DNA from: Gamarada debralockiae
Lineage: Eukaryota; Ascomycota; Leotiomycetes; Helotiales; Hyphodiscaceae
Length of the DNA stretch: 64,000 nt
Assembly: GCA_002803225.1 (NCBI GenBank)
Contig: NXFV01000911.1
Location: 62,001 to 126,000, forward strand
Direction of reading: 5' to 3'
The first letter of the stretch is position 1. Every line of letters starts with the position of its first letter. Positions 33,112 through 45,252 of this stretch are shown here, piece by piece. The notes beneath the pieces were generated by a model that searched no databases, had not been told where the DNA came from, and saw only the letters and a program-made list of their open reading frames with translations. The position numbers were made by a program, and so were the translations under genes.

Positions 33112-36100
33112 TTAGTTCCACTCCCCACCCCTCGCAAGTGGACTCCCCACCTTCGGCGCCCACTGCAAACTCTTCCGCCTGGCCGCCATAAGTCTCATCA
33201 TAACACTCTCATCCTTTTTCTCACTCAAAAATCCCTTTCCCAAACCCATTCCCTCTTCCTCGTCGAAATCATCAAACTTCCTCACAGGGGCAGTCTGTTG
33301 AACAAGCTGATCTTTCTTCAAGAAATACGGCGTTTGAGCAGAGGGTGTCTCATCACCATATAAACCCTCCTCTCCATAAGCTGAAATGAATTCCGGCGCA
33401 GGTGTAGCAGGGACGGGTGAGAGCATGAGCGTTTCTTCGTCCACCTTGTCGTCGTTGCCTGAGGAGGTGGACGAGGGGCTTCGGACCCATTGGACGGACT
33501 CACGGCGTCGGGACTTAGATGTCAAGGGTGTGTCGGCAAAGCTGTTGGGGTTCTTCATTGGAGACATCGATTTACGGGCTGGGATTGTTGATGTCGAAGC
33601 CAGCAGGGTGCCATTGAGATTTGCGAGCGCTCGTGGTTCCATTGACTTGCGTCTGCGGTGGCCACCGCGTGGGACCATGGCTGTGTCGACCGAGTAGGGA
33701 GATTCAGGTAGCCATTTGTTCTCTCTTTCGCAACTAGACATCAATGTGAGCATGGGAATATTTGAGGTGTGAAAGGACAGACATACTCTAGAACCCATCC
33801 AACTCCAACGCAAGTAACTACACCACCTGTCTCCTTCGCCTTCTCAAGAGTGCGCTTGCCACCATCTTTGAATACGATGTGGGTGATACCAATCTTGCTT
33901 CCATCATCGCAACCTGGATTCCAGTTCCATGATTTCACGCAACGGGCACCCATCTGAGTGAGTAGTTCTGTAAAGAGAGATGAAGCGTCTGCACCCTCAC
34001 TGGTATGAACGTCCACAAACACGACAGCTCCCTTCAAGAGCGCAGTATTGAGATCCCGACGCGGAGTACGAGCTGGAGTTCCCATGTTTGACCAAAGCGC
34101 CGCATCGTGTGTGGATGGTGTTGCATAAGCTTCCTCCATGATTGCATCTTCCTGTTCTTGTGGTCGAGCTCGACGTGTGCTCTTCGTTGGAGAGTAGGAG
34201 ATCACAGTGTTGCTTCTAGTAAGGTTGTTGGTAGGTCTTGGTGCTGGAAGACGAGAGATACTGGCGCTGTGCTTCATGGGTGATGGTCTCATAGGCGAAT
34301 CCTCAGCAGCGGCTTTCAGTGGTACCTTGGAGACAGTATGGTAGACTCTCTCAGCGAGAATACACTTTGGCGTTTTGAAACTTGGCGGGGTCGGAGCTCG
34401 TGGGGTTGGCAAGGCTAGAAGGACAGGATCGATAGGGATCGCATTCTCATCGCCGTATTCCTGACTCGCCTCAGAGGGAGGACGTTCATATGCTACGTTA
34501 ATTTGCGTTTGTTCGTCGATATTTCCGAAAGATTCTAAAGCAGCCTCTTCCATCAACAAAGGTCCTTCCTCGAAATTGCCTACGGCCTCGAACTGAACAG
34601 CTTCTGTGGGATCTTGGCTGGTATCAAGGGGCATCTGCACAGTCTCCAAGTCGGTCTGGAGAGGCTTCAAGACAAGTTCCTCTGTATCGATAAGCATTTC
34701 CATTGCTTCCTCGACCTCCTGGGCGTCCTCGATATCACCAGTTTCAAGCATGGACATCTCATCAGCTTCTTCGGCAAGTGCCAAATCCTCTTCCACAATC
34801 TCAATGGGCGTGAAATTTTGCTCATCAATCATGATATCATCTGAAGGTTCAGGAGCCGACTGCATCTCATCTCGAACGGACATCTCATCTTCGAAATACG
34901 TGCTTTTCGCTGGGGATGGCTGAGCAGCGCCTTCAACATCAGTGGATGGTGCTGCTCTGGGTGTAGATGTGGCTGGGCTCGCGGCCTCTGCATCGGAGAT
35001 ACCTTGTTCAGACTTGTCGGGACTTGAAGCCATCCAGTCGCTCAATTGTCGTGGAGTAAATCCGATTTGTGAACGTCTGAGAGATGGATCTTTGGAAGAC
35101 TTTTGCGTCGCAGTTGACTTGGGAGTCTTGTTGAGAGCTGTGAATGGAGTTGGGGTAGCTGGCGATGATGCGAAGAGGTTCAATGGACCTGGAGAGTACT
35201 TTGCAGATACTGAAGCGAGCTCATCTTCCGAATCAGAGTCCATGAATGGGTTCTCATCAACTTCTCGAAGAGAAAATGCGCCGGTGCTGTTCCCTGGAGA
35301 GGAGCATGGAGGAGTCGTGCGCTGATCATCCATAGCCTCTTCAGTGACTTGCTCCACTTGATCGGCCATCACTGGCTCGCCAGGCTGTTCTACCTCAATT
35401 GTTGGTGGATCTTCAGTCTCCTCAATTATCGATTCAGACGTGGTAAGGGCTGAGTCGGCCTCACGAGGTATGATCGAGGAAAGACGCCCAGAAAAGCTCA
35501 GGCTTGGTGCATATAGTTCGTCTGATTCAGAAGCATCCTGCTTCTCCTGTGGGGTTCCTGTTGAGGCACTGGGAGGAAGCATCTGGCCAGGGTGTATCGC
35601 ACTCTTCGTGAGTGTCCTTGGGGTAGCAAATCGCGAGATCTTGAAAGTGCTCGTCTTGGGTGTCGCGCCACTGATAATTGGGTCGAGGTTCCCAGATCTG
35701 ATTGGGGATCCATGCTCAGAGACTTTGGTGGGAGATTGTGGTCGTCTGGGTGAAGACTGGAGCAGTGAAGCTTTGAAATTCGAAGTGGAGGCTGACTCAG
35801 AAGCCTTCGATGGGGGCAGTGGTAGTTTGAATGGCGACTTCATCAGTGATCCTCCGAGGTTGGCTCGCTGGGGGGACGTCTTCATCGACTCTTTGAATGG
35901 GATTTGTGGGGGACGACGAGCTGGGCTAGCCATGATTGATCCACTTAAGTCTTGTACGACAGCTCTGTGGACAGTAATTGAATTCGAGAAGTCCAGCTTC
36001 TTTGCTGTGTCAAAGACACTTCCAGGAGCCTTGATTGGGCTCTTCATCAATGGTTTCATAGGAGTTTTCTCGTTGGTCGCGAGTTCGTCTTCTGAGCTTT

Positions 36101-36998
36101 GTTCCTTTGTGGTGCCGACTTGGATTGCTTTCTTTGGGCTGAGAGGCGATGATTTTTGTTCCTTCTCCTCGACCTTGGCTCGGCCACGAGTTGCTCGAGT
36201 TGTTGTCGCAGCAGGCTTTCGAACGGGTTTGGCTTTCAGGCCGGTGCCGACTTCTGTAACCTTGGCCTTGCCCTTCGCATTGACGGGAGGAGGCACAACG
36301 TTTTCCTTATCTGGTTCTTCAAATTTGACAGTCTTCTTAGGAGCTGTCGCTTTGGAGATTGTAGCTGCTCGAGCGCGAATAGGCTTTTTCGGGAGTTCTT
36401 CGACGACGATGACGGGCTCCTCTTCAGGGACCTCAACCTTCTTCGCTCTTCCGCGTGTAGATTTTGTTGACTCTGCTGCAGGTGCTTCAGCAACGGCCTT
36501 CTTGGGACGGCCTCTGGTGGACCTGACGGGAGCGGGAGCTTCTTCCTCCATTTCTGGTTCTGGGTCTGGCTGAAGAAAAGCTGGTTTTTTTGCCCGTTCT
36601 CGTGTAGTCTTGGGCAATTCCGGTTCGATTATTTCGTTCCGGGCTTCATTGGGTGCTTCGCCTTCGTGAGCATCGGCGGCTTTCTTTGCCCGTCCACGTG
36701 TAGTCTTGGGCAGTTCTGGTTCGATTATTTCGTTCTTGGCTTCGACTCGTTGTTCGTCTTGAATATCGGCAGGTTTCTTCGCACGACCTCGAGTGGTCTT
36801 GGGCAATTCTGGTTTGACTGTTTGATTGTTGTGTTCTTCGCCTTCGTGGACATCATCGGCTCTGGTCTTTCGTTTTGTCGCGGATGCAGTCCGAGTAGCT
36901 TTTGCTTTGGAAGCCGCAGTCGCGATTTTGACACCCGTGTCAATTTTCGCGGCCGCCCGGGCCCGTGTAACTCGCTTTGGAGGGGATTGGTCGTTCAT
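33112..36998 (-). CDS. Large BRCT-domain chromatin/DNA-damage protein
   Basis: Exons 36998-33787 and 33733-33112 (53-nt intron, donor gtatgt, acceptor tctag) sum to 3834 nt, 1277 residues. The N-terminal half is basic and disordered, with AT-hook-like RGRAKK/RGRPKK motifs and three copies of a PELPKTTRGRAKK unit (about residues 61-145). A long acidic Ser/Pro-rich middle follows. Near residues 985-1085 there is one BRCT domain: LKGAVVFVDVHTSEG, TELLTQMGARCVKSW, ITHIVFKDGGKRTLEKA, and CVGVGWVLDCERENKWL formed across the splice with its signature Trp. The basic tail is phospho-site rich (MAARRKSLQWAPK). Single-BRCT fungal proteins of this build resemble microcephalin-like factors; nuclear phosphopeptide or chromatin binding is inferred. 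The start lies in a divergent promoter shared with the HET gene. Confidence 0.87.
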
Positions 36999-37486
36999 AT
37001 CGATTGTCGTTAGTCGAGAATTGAATTGTCGAAATAGTTGGATTCATCGACGCAATGGAGTTTGTTGATGGGAAGTTGCTCTTGCCTTGAATCGTTGATC
37101 GCTGTTTACCTTTCGGGAAGAGCTAAACCCGACGCTAGTGGGTTGCTACTGGCAACGCCCAAGAAGCGTGACAAGTGGTCCAAGCGCTTTCAGCCTCGCA
37201 ATACCCGGCCGACCTGATCCATCTCAAGGTCATGGAACGACGTGTTTGCCGCGTCACAACAGTCCTCCGGCATTTCAATTTCTGGATCAATCATTCAAGT
37301 ATCTCCAGCCAATCATGGGTCCATCACCTATCCCTGCCATTTAGCCAATATACGGCCCGCATTCACGGATTCGCACTTTCAGCCCGGCCTGGACACGGCC
37401 CCGGGGGACACCTTGCACCCGAGAACCTGCTTTTCTCCCCGTTGTTCTCCTTGTAAAGCCGGAAATCTCGTCACTGCCTTTTTGAA
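36999..37486. promoter_or_regulatory. Divergent promoter of BRCT and HET genes
   Basis: 488 nt between opposite starts, without coding evidence. No motif was assigned. Confidence 0.45.
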
Positions 37487-39778
37487 ATGGAGTCACTTTT
37501 CGATCGAATTATGCGCAAGGGCGTAAAAACCGAACCAGCTCCTCGACGTGCTAGTCCACCGTCCAGGTTTTATCCGTCTGAGATTCCTGAACCTGGTCGA
37601 CGTTCCCGTTCTCGACGTGCCAGTCCACCACCCAGGTTTTATCCGCCTGAAATTCCTGAACCTCGTCGACGTGCCAGTTCTCGACGTGCCAGTCCACCAC
37701 CCAGGATTTATCCGTCTGAAATTTATGAACCTCGTCGACGTGTCAGTTCTCGACGTGCTAGTCCACCACCCAGGATTTATCCGTCTGAAATTTATGAACC
37801 TCGTCGACGTACCAGTCCGCCACCCAGATTTTATCCGTCTGAAAGTCCTGAACCGACTCCACTTGCTAGTCCGCCACCCAGATCTGAACCTCCTCGACGT
37901 GCTAGTCCGCCACCCAGGCTTCAAAAAATCAAACCGCGGAGATACTATTTATATAGGAAACTGGACTTCGACACCGCGGAAATTCGGGTTCTGAACCTGA
38001 ACTGTTATGTTGACTCACAAGTTCCCTCCGGCTCCATTGAGCACATCTCCTTAATCAATCCCCCGCCTTACATCGCCCTATCATATTGTTGGGGTGCCAG
38101 CGACAAACTCACTACGATACATCTTGCTGGCAATCAATACGTTAGCGTTACTGAAAATCTTTTCTCAGCAATTCAACACGTGCGGAGGACGAGCTATGCT
38201 CGTGAAGCTAAAAGCTTCCTATTGTGGGTCGATGCACTCTGTATCAATCAGAGCGATAACGAAGAACGTAGCCAACAAGTTAGGAATATGCGTCAGATAT
38301 ATTCCAGAGCTACAAAAGTGTTCTGTTGGACGGGAGCATCATGCGATCCAATGACTCTGGAAACCTTGATTGATGCTTCCGACCCGCAGATATTTGGACA
38401 TGATGCTGAGCGTAACAGAGAAATAGTCAACGATTTCTTCAGTCAGCGATATTGGAGAAGGGTCTGGGTTATCCAGGAGATCGCTGTTGCTACAGAAGTC
38501 TCGGTCTTGTGGGGAACCGGGGAACCGAGTCAGAAGTATGCCGCTGGACGGAGTTGGACTGAAGTTGCCGAGTTCATAAAGCGACTGAATGAAACAACTG
38601 GAGGCACAGCATCAGAACGGCAAGAACTAGGTCGACCACCCATCCATCTTGTCGAGTTTCGAGACCGTTTCATGAACACACGTGAGCCAATCCATCTCCT
38701 CGACGCTCTCCAATGGACGATCGAGACATTATCGACCGATCCAAGAGACAAAATATTCTCTTTGCTCGGCCTTTGCCATGATGGCCCCATTTTTGTCCCG
38801 GTCCCGAATTACCAGCAATCTCTGGAGACTATCCTAACAGACATGAGCAAGACAATGATGAGAATGACCCGCTCGTTAGATCTTATGTGCATGAAAGGGA
38901 TTAGGTCTCCGGGCGTCTCGACACTGCCATCATGGGTCCCGAATTGGCCCAATATATGGGCTGGTGGCATGACGATCCAGGAGAGCAAGTTCAAGGAATG
39001 GCACACCTCATCCAAATCCAATCCTATTCTGGATAGTTCAATCAACGACACCTTAAAAGTGGAAGGTACCTATCTAGCTACCGTCAAAACAGTCTGCTCC
39101 GAAATACGGCGCTGGTTCAACTTTGAAAAGCGAATTCCCGATCCATATTGGTTGAGGAGATCTGTTCCAAAGTTGAGGAAGGAAAGCGTTGAAAGGGATC
39201 TCAAAGTGAGCCCTGTGGGGTTTTTGACGCTCTATGATGCGATCTGGAAAGGGCTGACGATGTGGTTACTCCCAACAGACTTCCCAGCCGAAGTATCTCG
39301 AAGTTGTTTCTCTGTATTGTGGGCTCCTGAAGGTCGAGGGGCGATTCCTAATCTCGCCGTTATTGAATGGCTTGACAGTAACTTCTCCGTCAAGTATCAT
39401 GGCTGGACATTGCTAGAATGGTCTCAGATAATCATCACAGAAACACGGCAGCACACCTATGAGGAGCTGGATATCTTTGTTACGGCGCTTGGTGGAGTCC
39501 TCAATCATGGAATGAGACTTGCGACAGTTGGACTCGACGGCTCTGCATCTGGACCTGGACCCGAATACTTAGTTATGGTGCATTCTAAGGTGCAACAAGG
39601 CGACCAAATGTATATGCTGCCGGGGTGCAGTATCCCAGTTGCATTAAGACCAACGGAGGCTTCAGTTGACCCCGATATTGAATTCCAAGTCATTGGAGGG
39701 GTGTACTTGTATGGTTTGGGCAATCTAGGTGACCCGCTTCGCCAAGATCAAAACGTCCGAGCTATCACACTCCGTTAA
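37487..39778 (+). CDS. HET-domain protein with N-terminal repeat
   Basis: One uninterrupted frame of 763 residues. Residues about 18-145 are a tandem repeat rich in Arg, Ser and Pro (RRASPPPRFYPSEIPEPRRR type). The HET domain follows at about 190-340: PPYIALSYCWGASD, LWVDALCINQSDNEERSQQV, MRQIYSRATKVFCWTG and YWRRVWVIQEIA, all hallmark blocks. A later part has DPRDKIFSLLGL and a C-terminal tail GDQMYMLPG as in many HET proteins. HET proteins trigger cell death when incompatible strains fuse and act in allorecognition. The basic, Pro-rich extension is unusual for the family and may bind partners or vary between strains. Confidence 0.93.
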   Translation: MESLFDRIMRKGVKTEPAPRRASPPSRFYPSEIPEPGRRSRSRRASPPPRFYPPEIPEPRRRASSRRASPPPRIYPSEIYEPRRRVSSRRASPPPRIYPSEIYEPRRRTSPPPRFYPSESPEPTPLASPPPRSEPPRRASPPPRLQKIKPRRYYLYRKLDFDTAEIRVLNLNCYVDSQVPSGSIEHISLINPPPYIALSYCWGASDKLTTIHLAGNQYVSVTENLFSAIQHVRRTSYAREAKSFLLWVDALCINQSDNEERSQQVRNMRQIYSRATKVFCWTGASCDPMTLETLIDASDPQIFGHDAERNREIVNDFFSQRYWRRVWVIQEIAVATEVSVLWGTGEPSQKYAAGRSWTEVAEFIKRLNETTGGTASERQELGRPPIHLVEFRDRFMNTREPIHLLDALQWTIETLSTDPRDKIFSLLGLCHDGPIFVPVPNYQQSLETILTDMSKTMMRMTRSLDLMCMKGIRSPGVSTLPSWVPNWPNIWAGGMTIQESKFKEWHTSSKSNPILDSSINDTLKVEGTYLATVKTVCSEIRRWFNFEKRIPDPYWLRRSVPKLRKESVERDLKVSPVGFLTLYDAIWKGLTMWLLPTDFPAEVSRSCFSVLWAPEGRGAIPNLAVIEWLDSNFSVKYHGWTLLEWSQIIITETRQHTYEELDIFVTALGGVLNHGMRLATVGLDGSASGPGPEYLVMVHSKVQQGDQMYMLPGCSIPVALRPTEASVDPDIEFQVIGGVYLYGLGNLGDPLRQDQNVRAITLR
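37544..37920 (+). repeat. Coding minisatellite in the HET gene
   Basis: Unit starts (CGACGTGCtAGTCC or close variants) fall at 37544, 37613, 37682, 37751, 37805, 37859 and 37895. The first three steps are 69 nt, then 54, 54 and 36, all multiples of three. Each unit encodes RRASPPPRxYPSExxEP with an optional RRRxSS part. The 54-nt units lack one CGACGTGtCAGTTCT block. The near-identity of copies suggests recent expansion and contraction. Confidence 0.92.
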
Positions 39779-40740
39779 AATGCTGCGGAGACTCCTTGGA
39801 GACACATGGAAGTGCTGGCTAGTTTTCCAACCTTATACCAAGATCACGAATAGCTCGTCACTTTCAATTCACGATTTGCTTTCCAGTCAAGAAAACAATG
39901 GCAACAACCAACCGAAGTGTGGCCAAGTCAAGGCAAGAAAGAACATCCGGAACCATCCTCTGTGGACTGACTCTCCACACCCGTGACCCGTCCTGGTTGT
40001 TCGGTACGACACCGTCTTTCGATATTCCTGCACACAAAACACCATTCCTCAATTTTGCTGCCCGCTTCAGGCAGCGATTGGGACAACTGAGCGGAGTTAG
40101 GCCAAGCCAGGAACTCTGCCAAAAAGTGGTCTTGACTAACGTTTCACGCCCATCTCGCGGCTCCTGGCTGTTGAGTGCTGCGCTGGTTTCGAGATCCCGC
40201 ACCAAGAGCGTTAATTCACTACAGGCGGACAGCGGCTGTGGCAAGCAAACGGACTAGGGGAACAAGATACTCCAGGTCGATACCGCGCATCAACGCTAGC
40301 CGCATTCGATCTTATGTTTTCTTCTCAACCCCAGTCATGTTCACACTGGAAGTAGAGTGATCCCTTTGTCTCCGTAATTTCTTTCTTATCCTGTGCAAGG
40401 TTATCATTTCCTAGTCACCTCGCAGGATTTCCTCGGCTGGCAGCATGTTCTCAAAATGATGAAGTGGCCTGTCAGTCATAACACTTGAGGACTTGGGAGA
40501 GTCGAAAGCCATAAGTTTCTAACCAGGCAGGGAAAACACTACAGAACAATGATATCAATGAAATAATTTAAATGTTTGGTATTTTTATTGTCGTAACAGC
40601 TCATGAGACTCTCAAACCGTATGTAAATGCAAAAGCAAGCGCTCCCGGCCCAACGCCAAATCCAAAATATACAATATCGCCACACCATTTCCCCAAACTA
40701 TATACAGTTTATCCAAACCATCCCCAAGCATCTAGCTCAT
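39779..40740. other. Intergenic with two overlapping ORFs
   Basis: Opposite ORFs overlap at 39864-40244 (-) and 39898-40257 (+, 119 residues). Neither shows a domain or convincing codon pattern. The rest is 3' flank of the HET and phospholipase genes. Confidence 0.4.
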
Positions 40741-42751
40741 TTAGGAAAGCATAACAGCAAACACCGCAGCAAAAGAAGCCGCATAAGCACCCACATGCAT
40801 CCCACCCAAAACACTCGCAGCACCAGACTTAACATTCACCTCCGCCAACTTGAAAGGCGGCTCGTATGTCCGCGGCTCGCTCGAATTCGTCGTTCCATTC
40901 CAGCAATACCTCTCAAAGCAAGTATTACAAGCATCCGGAACAGTCGTTCCCGTCTTGTAAAAACTCCGGCTCAGCACAGCACACGCAACACAAGCCGGCC
41001 ACTCTTTATCCACAGTCCCATTCCCCTGCGTCGCGACATCATATCCATTCTCAATAATAACATTACGGAACGTATTATTATACGAGAGCGTGAAAGTGGA
41101 TTGGTTGGAGTACGTGATATAAGGAGCGTTAGGGACGTAGACGATCAATGGTGCTTCGCCCGTGATGTTCGAGGCGTTGCAGCCGAAGAATGTAGGCCTG
41201 TTGTTCAAACCGAGATTGATGAACGTGTTGACGTCTGGGATGGAGGGGAACGCTGTTCCGTTCTCTATCGTATTGTTCAGAGAACGTTGATAGGTTGCTA
41301 CTAGGGAGGTGCCGTTGGGCCAGGAGTTGTTTGTGTCGGCAGAGGAATCGATCGCGAATATCACATCGACATTGCGCTGAGGTTGAATGAGTGGGTTGAG
41401 GGGAATATTTTGATTATCTTCGCCACCGTCGACGAGAGTCAGTTCGTTGGATTGCGCGTTCTCGTTTGTGTCGTTGTTGAAGTGGTAGAAGGGGTTCGGC
41501 TGCCATTGTGCGACGTCGTTGTCGCCTTCGGAAAGGCCGTTGAGGATATTTTCGAAGAGATTCTTGAGGGTTTGTGGGATGGTTGTTGTGTTCAACTGCA
41601 GAAGGAATTGGTTGAAGAGTGTGGAGGATGTGCCCATTACGTAGCCTACGTTGTCGAAACCTCGGATGCATTGCTCGGAGTCGGGGATGACGCCTGCTGA
41701 AAAGTTTGAGCCGACGTAGCGGAGGGGCGCAAAGGCATAGGTAGTTGGATCCCAAGAGCCAAGTTCGAATGGGTTGATTTCGTAGACTGTGGAGTTGAGG
41801 GATATGATCTTCGTGTTGGGTGCACGACCATCAGTGACGAGGACAGGCATGGGAATTTCTCCAGTCATGAAGTTGTCCATCTCAGAGATCGAAGAGAAGG
41901 TGTAGGCTGGTCCTCCATCCGTCGCGTTGACGAGTTGGTAGGACAGAGCGCGTCCCCAATAATCCGTAAGTGAAGCATTGAAGCCCGCATCTTGCTTATC
42001 ACTGACTTCGCTCTCAATAGTGCTATAGTAATCCGCCGAGCTGAAAATCTGAATCCCATCACTGTCCGGACCTTCCAAAATGGAGTTTCCAAATTGCCAA
42101 ACGGACGACTTTGAGCTGCCATCCCTCAGGCTTTGCACAGTGCTGAAATTGTTGGTGTAGATGGAACCAACGAGCCATCCACCGCCTGAGAGGCCAGCAA
42201 CGTATGTAGCGGATTGCAGGAGACCACCAATCTGACCTGTGTTCGTGGCATTGTTCGTTCGGTTGTCTGCTGCAGCTAGGAACCCTGCTCCGTTCATCAA
42301 AGCTCGGTATCCACCTCCTGAGGCTGCGATACCAATATTCGGGAGGGTAGAAGCATTACCCGAGACTTTGTTGATGTACGACGCTGCATCGAATCCAGAG
42401 ATGTTCATTCGCGTGAGCCATTCCGTCATGGGACCAATGGTCTGGTTTCTTCGGATTGGAAGCCATGCGGTTTCGTTTGGAGACAAACTTCCTGCTTCTC
42501 GAATCGTGGGTCTCGCTGAGGGGCAAGGCACTGGAGCTGGTGCGTATCCTCCGGATGGGGAGTCTGGCAATGCGCGCCTCATGGCGGCAAGAGCCACGGC
42601 TGCGTATTCTTCTACGGTTCCATCTCGTGGGAGAACGATAGTTGACCCTGCAGTCTTATATTAGCAATGGAGTGAAGCTGCTTGGGAAATACTCACCATT
42701 ACAAAGAGTAAATGAGGCGAGTGACGCCAGGACAGTGCTGAGCACCTTCAT
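40741..42751 (-). CDS. Lysophospholipase / phospholipase B
   Basis: Exons 42751-42697 and 42647-40741, over a 49-nt intron (branch gctaat, acceptor ctgcag), sum to 1962 nt, 653 residues. The first exon encodes a signal peptide ([17 protein letters not shown]). The catalytic parts of the cPLA2/PLB family are all seen: [17 protein letters not shown] (the Arg stabiliser), [11 protein letters not shown] with the nucleophile Ser near residue 170, and [16 protein letters not shown] with the catalytic Asp. There are many N-glycosylation sequons (for example NNATNTG). The hydrophobic C-terminus ([16 protein letters not shown]) is a GPI-anchor signal. The enzyme removes acyl chains from (lyso)phospholipids at the cell surface or outside. 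Confidence 0.95.
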
Positions 42752-44739
42752 TTTGACGACAAAAGAAAGAACCTCCCAGCTGGAGTATTACAATTAATAT
42801 GTACGAAAAGAGTTGTGTGTCGTTTTATGAATAATTTGGGGAAGGTCAAGGTTTATTTGAGAAGAAAGATCCGATGCGAGCGAAGATGACGCAGTAAAAT
42901 GGCGGAGACGTGAGATCGACAGGTACTTGGAGCTCCCCTATTCACTATCTCATATCCCGGATATTGCACGAACTCCGACTTGAAAATAAGATAGAAATCT
43001 AGATTTTGGAACAGGGAGACAAATATATAAACAAGTCGTAAAGCTGACTTGTTAAAGATAGCAACGGGTATCACAGTTCAGCAGCTGGAATATTATCACC
43101 GGAATGCTTACCCAGATACCCTCTCTTATTCACTCGGAACAGCAGGTGATTTTGTAAAGATATGCCAGGATTATGCAAACTCCCAGGGCTCGTACAGTAG
43201 CATGGCGCAGCAAAAGGCTCAAACTTTGTCGATAAGCTTCATGCGAACGAAGACAATTCGAGTTTAGATCCCTGTGGGGATCTATGACGATCGTCCGAGC
43301 GCACCCAGCGAGTCGTTGCGGAAAGGAGCCAGTATCCGAACGCCGTGGGGAATCCGTGTCGAGGAGAATTATTATTGATAAAAAGGGACTTTGTTGCCTG
43401 TGCGATGAAGTCCATTTCGCAAGATTGAGGGCTTGTTGATCTTGCTCGGCTTTTCTCATCGTCGTTCTTTGTCATGAGTTCAGATGAGGCGGAGCAGTAG
43501 AGTTTATGATGTAACGCCACCCGTTTCCACGTGCGCAAGCCGAGAAGCTAACCCGGAGAATTCGGAAGCCACCAAAGGCGAGCACGTGACAGCTTTCTGT
43601 CCTTGTCCTCCTTCCAGTTTGAGAAACCTTTAAGAATTCGGATATGAATTTCGTTGAGTCCTTCGCTCCGTTTCGTTCCTACGGTGTTTCGTCTTCTTTT
43701 GGACGGTGGCTGTGGTTGAGAGTTGTGAGATATCTTGGCTGACAACCAGCATTCCTGTTGCGGCGATATTGTGCGGACCTCGGTACCCGAATTTCTTCGG
43801 AATAGCTAGCTATTCGTCGGCAACTACAAGTCTGCCAAAGATTTGGTTATTCGCAGCAGCGAGTGAGATGGAGTAAGATAGGCTTTCGGATACGTGATGA
43901 CCTTACCAATCAATCCAGGTGGTCGTCAGCACTCAGCAACTGAGCATGAAACCAACAATGTTGGGCGGTTACGATCACTATTGTCAGGCCTTCCATCCCC
44001 TCAGCGTCCTCATTTTGGTAGAAGGCAAAATATCAAATCTGTCTCATTCATATTGAAGTATTGGATTGTTGAAACTGGTGATAGATTTGGAAGCCAAGGT
44101 TTCGTTCTCGATTGCGATTGATGCCGAAGTGAATTCTATAAGGAATGGCAGTAAGTGCAGAGATGGATTTAGAAAAGCGCCTTCATTGAGGGTGTCTCCA
44201 GTAGCTGGTGCGTGAAAAGATACCTTCTACTATCTATGAGCGGAGTCGACTTTTGGCCCGGAAATCGACATGCTAGGCGCAAAGCGTTTCCAAGGCTTTA
44301 GCGACACCCCTAACCGAGTACGCACTGCACGTATTCCCGCACATGCCGTTGATTGGGGCACAATTGAGGATCACAAATTATAATAGATGCCTTCAAATCC
44401 TTTAGGAGCGATAGGTCGTCGCGAAATTTGCAAGTTCGACCACTCGAGGATGAAGAGGTTGTTACCGAGTATTTTCCTTGTCGCTTACTTCAAGGGGATG
44501 CGGCACGAGAGTTTTGCACTATCATGATCTTGAAAATTTATCCCTCAAACACGATTTCCGCATTGGCAGGAACCATCAGGTCGCTGGTCTCGGGTTTTGT
44601 GACTTCGACTCCGACACCAGCAACAGCCCAATATACTCATCTCATTTGTCCACTTGGGGGTCGGCATGCCGCTCACTATGATCGCTGCTGGCGGAACTCC
44701 AAAACAGAGTGCATAAGGCGTGTCCTTCCCTTCATCTTT
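42752..44739. other. Gene-poor stretch
   Basis: Short ORFs on both strands only. A minus-strand ORF at 43548-43745 begins with a basic PPSKRRRNTVGTKRS segment and could be an orphan exon. CACGTG cores lie at 43530-43535 and 43583-43588. Confidence 0.4.
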
Positions 44740-45069
44740 CTATAACTGGAAAATGACTCCGACGCCTTGTTTTGTCATCACGGAACCGACCATCTCGCAA
44801 GTACCCATAACCATCGCTCTAGCGATGGACCAATTGACCCATTTCCCATCTGAGCTCTGAACAATGAACATTCCAAAAGTCTGAATATATTTCCCTCTAT
44901 CTTCCCGATGATGTAGCGGTACATGCAAAGACTTGGGATCTATATCATCACCAAGAAGAACATTATCCTTCCCAGGGCCACTAGGAACAGGAGTGGGTGG
45001 AATAGGCGACTTATACTTGGCATCCAACAGCTTGTAGGTAATTTTTTGAAGCTTAGCAATGAGCGTCAA
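44740..45069 (-). CDS. Possible hypothetical gene fragment
   Basis: A 109-residue minus-strand frame reads IPPTPVPSGPGKDNVLLGDD, VPLHHREDRGKYIQTFGMFI and WVNWSIARAMVMGTCEMVGS. The residue mix looks protein-like and non-random, but I do not recognise a family. Directly beside it, the plus strand (about 45073-45252) also reads sensibly (GNLPWLSVKIVEKNVVKYTQ, PIADFDGGVETCGFL) though without an ATG. The two cannot belong to one gene. One or both are probably relics. Confidence 0.25.
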   Translation of the reverse strand: MTLIAKLQKITYKLLDAKYKSPIPPTPVPSGPGKDNVLLGDDIDPKSLHVPLHHREDRGKYIQTFGMFIVQSSDGKWVNWSIARAMVMGTCEMVGSVMTKQGVGVIFQL

Positions 45070-45252
45070 CGTACGACAAAGTCCTAGCTGGCAATTTACC
45101 CTGGCTCTCAGTCAAGATCGTCGAGAAGAATGTCGTCAAGTACACTCAATTCCACGTTGATCATTCAACCAGTGAGGGACTTAAATCGGCAGGATTACCA
45201 ATCGCGGATTTTGACGGCGGTGTTGAGACCTGTGGATTTTTGATGATTTGAG

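Noticed and set aside
35440..36573. Plus-strand ORF of 377 residues
   Set aside because: It is the antisense shadow of the BRCT gene; its Ser/Val/Gly-rich text follows from the low-complexity coding strand and shows no domain.
41383..41700. Plus-strand ORF of 105 residues
   Set aside because: Antisense shadow of phospholipase B.
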